From Cryptomeria japonica (Eukaryota > Streptophyta > Pinopsida > Cupressales > Cupressaceae), in NCBI RefSeq assembly GCF_030272615.1, contig NC_081414.1, positions 338,252,502 to 338,316,501 of the forward strand: a stretch of 64,000 nucleotides of DNA. Reading direction: 5' to 3'. Under the pieces are notes generated by a model. The model was not told the DNA's origin and did not search any database. It saw nothing but the letters and a program-made list of their open reading frames with translations. Shown here piece after piece: positions 61,496 through 64,000 of the stretch (positions within the stretch are counted from its first letter, which is position 1; every line of letters begins with the position of its first letter). The position numbers were made by a program, and so were the translations under genes.

Positions 61496-62401
61496 TTTAG
61501 GGTTTTGATCAACCCAAATGATTAAGCAAAGGTACTTGGGGGAGATTATTTCCCAAGCACAAAAATACAATTGATGATTGATTAGAGGTAAAGGTCTAAA
61601 TAAAACTTTCACAAAGTGTTGACTTTGGATTAGGATTGATGATTGATGATTGGATTAAAGGAATATCAATTGATTGATTGGGATTTTCAGAGATTTGATT
61701 AGGTTGATGTGCTAAGTCCTCGAAGGTGAGAAGAAAATGATTATGGATTGATGGAAGGAAGAAGAAAGGGAAGACTACCCGAGAATGAATTGATGATGAG
61801 ATAAAGATATTGGTTGGGGATTTATGATCATTTGGATGGATGAAAACTGATTGGGAGGTTAGACTTGAATGGTGGTAATGAAATAGGGGTTTGATAGTGA
61901 TAAAATGAAGATTGAATGGTTTGGTCAAATTTGGGAATGTTTTGGATGTTATCTACTCTTGGGAAGAGAAATCAAACAATGACAAGCACATTGTCCAAGG
62001 CAACACTTTATGACAAGCATGAAAGTGAAGGGGCCTAGATTAGCCCAAATAGATTTTACAGTTTTTGCACAAATGAAAACATGCTTGAAGACATACAACT
62101 TAGGCTAGAAAGTGGAAACCATTCAATAGGCCTCTTGCACAAGCGATACCTCAAACAAGTGGACATATAGAGATTTTGGTAGCACTGACTCCCCCTTACA
62201 GTGCACTCACTTATGGGGCATACCAGATTTTCTTACCCCAAAGATCCAAGGATATATTACATGGGAAATTCTTGTCTCATCTTGAGTGGGTACATGAGAG
62301 GTAACTTCAGGGTACAATCCACATCCCCTACACTACGAATGTGAGATTTTGGGCTACTAAAACAAGGTTCTTAGTGAAATTTCTGAGGGATCACCAATCC
62401 A
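61496..62401. other. Element interior, no gene seen
   Basis: Contains TTGATGATTGATTGG-type low complexity near 61630-61690; no coding support. Confidence 0.4.
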
Positions 62402-62716
62402 ATGACGGATTCTCGAAGCAAGACACTTAAGGCTCTAACTGAGCTTATCGATGTAGGGAAGGCCCCCACATACGTCGAATTCACTCAGGACTCCAGCCGC
62501 CTGACCAACTTATTTATATAGCAACTTGGAAAACCCACTCAAGATCGCACCGAGATAGTCGATATCCCTGACATGTCCCAATTCGAGATACTCTTGTGGG
62601 GTGATGAATCCCCAATCAAGAAATACCTCTCAACCACTAAAATGAAAAAGAGGGTGTTGTTGATCACTCATTATCTTACACCCAAGATCCATGAAGGTGA
62701 GGGGAGAGGATACTAG
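62402..62716 (+). pseudogene. Short ORF antisense to the element, unknown, one internal stop
   Basis: I do not recognise the product. The ATG at 62402 follows a TGA in the same frame. The frame then reads MTDSRSKTLKALTELIDVGK, APTYVEFTQDSSRLTNLFI, a TAG at 62519-62521 (one step from CAG), then EIVDIPDMSQFEILLWGDES and MKKRVLLITHYLTPKI, ending at the TAG 62714-62716: 104 codons. It is distinctly richer in CpG than its surroundings (TCGA, TACGTCGA, CGCACCGAG, GTCGAT). It runs opposite to the element. It could be a captured host fragment or an element-specific antisense ORF. Confidence 0.4.
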
Positions 62717-62796
62717 AGTGCAATGGTGGGTCCACCCAACACTAAATGTGCTAGTGCACAAGACACAAGACACAAAAGATAATTTTTTATTTTAGT

Positions 62797-62798
<2 letters not shown>

Positions 62799-62849
<51 letters not shown>
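62799..62849. repeat. (CA)n(TA)n microsatellite
   Basis: About 19 CA units (62799-62836) followed by about six TA units. Confidence 0.95.
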
Positions 62850-63039
62850 GATTTTCTAATTAGAAATGCAACAAAACAATCTACTTTAGTGGAAAAAGAT
62901 GTCTTGGACAGGCATGCTGCAAGAAAACAAATTAGCAGTTTGGAGATTATGCCTTGGATGAGTGAAAGTACCTACAACCACTCAAAATTAGATCAATAAT
63001 AAAAAATTCCTAAGGACACAACGTAGCCACTGATCCACA

Positions 63040-63660
63040 AGCGGACGCGCTGAAGCGTGTGTGCAGGTGCTAAACCGCCTGCGTATGCGTTAGAGCATAT
63101 CCATGCACCTAACAAAACAGAAAGCGGGAACCTTTGAAATTTAAAAATTTACAAAACTTAAATTCAAAAATTACCTAACTCGCGCGTGCTGAACTATATC
63201 ACAGGCGTTGATGCACATGCGCAAGCGCTGTTCAACAGAAAATTAGTTAACCAAATTTAAAAATTCAAAATTTGAAAAATGGCAGGCTTGCTGGCTCAAC
63301 GAAGGCACAGACGCTAATTCGTCTGTAAACCCAATAATTTAACTAATAGCCTAAAGTTAATGAAAAATAGACTAAAAATATAACCTAAAATTGTTTTTAA
63401 GTTCTTTTTAGATCCTTTTTACTGTTTTTGTGATTTTTGTGTGATTTTTATTAGTATAAGACTAAAAATTGAAAATTTAAGCTTAATACTAAGTGTCAAA
63501 AGATATTAGATCGAACGCACTAATGTAGAGGTGGATGCGCTGATCTGTAGAACCTGCAAAAATTAGCAGTCAGAAGTTCAAATTTCAAATCAGAGGTGCT
63601 AAACCGCGACGAATGCATTGAAGAAGTGGGGCGAACGCGCTAAAGCACCAATTTGCGAGC
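63040..63660 (-). other. CpG-rich leader with recurring GCGCT/GCGTT words
   Basis: Just downstream of the primer site on the minus strand. ACGCGCTGAAGCG, GGTGCTAAACCGC, GCAAGCGCTGTTC, GATGCGCTGATC and ACGCGCTAAAGC recur about ten times. The gypsy element leader at 9671-9907 has the same kind of words at the same relative place. Confidence 0.5.
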
Positions 63661-63704
63661 TAAAAACACTAAAAACTCACAAAAAGGTTAGAAATAGGGA
63701 CATG

Positions 63705-63723
63705 GGTCCCATCAGGCGTGCCA
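63705..63723 (-). other. Primer-binding site of the pol-less gypsy-type element
   Basis: Minus strand TGGCACGCCTGATGGGACC, three bases from the LTR edge. Confidence 0.7.
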
Positions 63724-63726
63724 AAA

Positions 63727-64000
63727 TGAAGCAAGGGAAAACCAATGCAAGGTTAGATGGTTAGTTTAAACCCAAATAAACATAAAAACCAAATAAAGTA
63801 TAAACCAAGCTTCTTATACCTTGCAAGAGAGAGTTCTCTCTTGTCCTCCGATTGAGCTATTAGTGAAGCCAAGGATGCTCCCCTCCTTAACTTGTTTGGA
63901 TTATCTCCTTGATTGGGATGTGGATTGCTCTCCACACACAACAAGATTGGCTGGATTTGGATTGGATTTGAATGATAATGGATATGGATTAGATGAGAGA
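63727..64000 (-). repeat. 5' LTR, partial (runs off the right edge)
   Basis: Aligns with 58384-58656 over its whole visible length with few differences, including TGCAAGAGAGAGTT and TCCGATTGAGCTATT. Confidence 0.9.

Larger units (their letters stand above)
58384..64000 (-). mobile_element. Pol-less gypsy-type LTR element, continuing past the right edge
   Basis: 58384 onwards and 63727 onwards are near-identical direct repeats (both TGAAGCAAGGGAAAACC). A primer site sits on the minus strand beside the right copy, and a purine tract (minus strand AAGAGAGGCAAAA) beside the left copy's inner end, so the element reads right to left. The 4.1-kb interior has no gag-pol motif. It holds tandem repeats, a microsatellite, a plus-strand ORF and a CpG-rich leader. 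LTR layout resembles the gypsy element at 1-11399. This fits a large non-autonomous derivative (LARD type). Confidence 0.8.

Overview
The window looks like repeat-rich nuclear DNA from a large plant genome, most likely a gymnosperm (conifer). That assignment is inferred from the style of the retrotransposons and the low GC content; no host marker gene confirms it. I found no intact host gene, tRNA, rRNA or CRISPR array. Nearly everything recognisable is transposable-element sequence, nested and decayed to different degrees.

Layout. 1-11399: the larger part of a minus-strand Ty3/gypsy element of Tat type. It runs from integrase (left) through RNase H, RT, protease and gag, then a long leader, a primer-binding site and the 5' LTR (9986-11399). 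It sits in a coiled-coil gene relic (11406-12395). 12612-14037 plus 20622-20823: a decayed Mutator-like (MULE/ZSWIM-type) transposase gene on the minus strand. It is split by a complete LTR element, 14038-20621 (+), with copia-type LTRs, tRNA-iMet primer site, a coiled-coil Gag with four zinc knuckles, and an unrecognised ~1,080-codon ORF where pol should be. 22050-24560: old tandem repeats, one array broken by a solo LTR (23165-24217) with a perfect 5-bp target duplication. 24975-25800 and 31209-31930: two diverged copies of an LTR-like repeat. 27180-28020: the C-terminal end of a LINE reverse transcriptase. 31931-34796: a copia-type element with gag and protease but an acidic unknown ORF instead of integrase/RT. 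36088-36354: a tandem array of six palindromes. 38477-39491: a gypsy-type LTR. 39901-46355: a pol-less element with ~2-kb LTRs. 48087-57236: a three-level nest, in which a solo LTR is split by a full copia element (49064-57160) whose integrase is split by another solo LTR (53108-53749). 58384-64000: another pol-less element, running off the right edge.

How the parts work together. The gypsy element and the copia element at 49064-57160 carry full gag-pol domain sets and are the kind that could once have supplied proteins in trans. Three or four others keep LTRs, primer sites and polypurine tracts but lack pol, so they would have depended on such partners. All coding regions carry stops, and nearly every readable stop is one C-to-T step from Gln, Arg or Trp. 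This fits long-term silencing by cytosine methylation.

The most unusual items are the large unknown ORF at 16365-19620, the acidic ORF replacing pol at 33331-33929, the palindrome array at 36088-36354, the antisense ORF at 62402-62716, and repeated AGCGCT-like motifs in the leaders of two gypsy-type elements. Boundaries marked by LTR ends with target duplications are firm; other boundaries are approximate.
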